Source of the DNA: an uncultured Mollicutes bacterium
GTDB taxonomy: Bacteria; Bacillota_I; Bacilli_A; RFN20; CAG-826
NCBI GenBank assembly: GCA_945936135.1
Contig: CAMESG010000009.1
Location: forward strand, 1 to 51,242
Length of the DNA stretch: 51,242 bases
Direction of reading: 5' to 3'
Position numbers and translations under genes: made by a program. How positions within the stretch are numbered: the stretch's first letter is position 1; the number at the start of each line of letters is the position of its first letter. The notes below the pieces were generated by a model. It did not search any database and was not told the DNA's origin. It saw only the letters and a program-made list of their open reading frames with translations. Positions 50,810 to 51,242 of the stretch are shown here, piece after piece.

Positions 50810-51242
50810 AAAACTAAATCGCTTCGATCGACGGGAAACACAACTTTGGCCGAGTTTTCGCCCGTTACCCAATATCATTTCGTCCGTTCATGAGTCGAGA
50901 GAAAGAATATCGGGGCGTTCTTGGCCATTCTTGGTTGTTCGGTTATTTTGTCCTAGAAACGGACAAGAAATTGAAAACATCCGATCTTTTCTAATCTTTC
51001 TTTAAGATATCGATAGAAAAATCGTCAACGAAACATATCGTTTAGGTCAAAGCAACGCACGTTTTCTTGGCGAAGAAAATCCTTTGAAAAGCCTGACTTC
51101 GAGAAGATGCAGTATTCTCGTGCCCACTTCTTTGAGAAGATCGATGCGCTTTCCTTAAGATGTTCCATCATCGCGGAGAGTATCGCGAATCTTCATATTA
51201 CACTCTTTCGTAGAATTTAGGCGTACCCCCGAGGCGTGACTT
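50810..51242. other. unassigned 433-base edge region
   Basis: No gene I can support. A 34-codon frame (50890-50994) and open stretches in the other two plus frames up to about 51220 have no ribosome site or known motif; they could be remnants of a decayed gene. A CGAGAA/TTCTCG hairpin lies near 51101-51120. Confidence 0.4.

Overview
The window reads as ordinary, densely packed bacterial chromosome with roughly even GC. It has about 45 protein genes, mostly on the minus strand, and I see no prophage, insertion sequence, CRISPR array or rRNA. The gene content points to an anaerobic member of the Bacillota (Firmicutes), probably an uncultured Bacilli or Mollicutes-related gut lineage. Supporting signs are a T-box leader on alaS, an RNase J-type nuclease, a YlxR/YlxQ-containing nusA-infB operon, an Ig-like lipoprotein pair, a rubredoxin, and Fe-S aldo/keto reductases. 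TGA is used as a stop in tight overlaps (mnmA/dtd, truB/ribF, ylxQ/infB), so the code is standard and not the mycoplasma code. The species is inference.

Layout. 1-3.9 kb: greA, a DUF1292 gene, and alaS behind a T-box. 3.9-7.9 kb: two tandem Ig-like lipoproteins. 8.0-10.9 kb: pdp-dtd-mnmA. 11.0-12.3 kb (plus): an RsmF-like rRNA methylase. 12.3-17.9 kb: ftsK-pulA-membrane protein. 18.0-23.3 kb: a three-gene flavoprotein set (GlpA-like, FAD/NAD oxidoreductase, DUF1667), then a YfcE-like phosphodiesterase and an RNase J homologue with a damaged metal site. 23.4-24.5 kb (plus): an orphan methyltransferase-like gene. 24.5-28.9 kb: a possible small RNA, then rpsO-MATE-pnp. 29-31.3 kb (plus): an AT-rich spacer and typA. 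31.3-35.1 kb: truB-ribF, a TtcA-like gene and yaaA. 35.1-40.3 kb: rimP-nusA-ylxR-ylxQ-infB-rbfA. 40.4-45.8 kb: a broken RelB/DinJ antitoxin, then an envelope cluster (membrane protein, lipoprotein phosphoesterase, glycosyltransferase, nucleotidyltransferase, membrane protein). 45.9-50.8 kb: rubredoxin, tcdA, trmL, two Fe-S aldo/keto reductases (one frameshifted) and a membrane-anchored PLC-like protein. The final 430 bases are unassigned.

The most striking pattern is in the start regions. About eleven genes that head transcription units have a recognisable -10 hexamer only 6 to 10 bases before the ATG and no Shine-Dalgarno sequence. In six of them the gap is exactly 6 bases, which puts the predicted transcript start on the A of the ATG. 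Genes inside operons, and the leaders of rpsO, typA, rimP and the rubredoxin, mostly keep a normal AGGAG site. The window therefore seems to mix leaderless and leadered mRNAs, and the leaderless set is rich in RNA-modifying enzymes (RsmF-like, TtcA-like, TruB, TrmL, TcdA).

Much of the window serves translation and RNA metabolism: aminoacylation and proofreading (AlaS, Dtd), tRNA and rRNA modification, initiation and ribosome maturation (InfB, RbfA, RimP, TypA), transcription (GreA, NusA) and decay (PNPase, RNase J). The remainder covers envelope glycolipid or lipoprotein work, alpha-glucan debranching and anaerobic redox chemistry.
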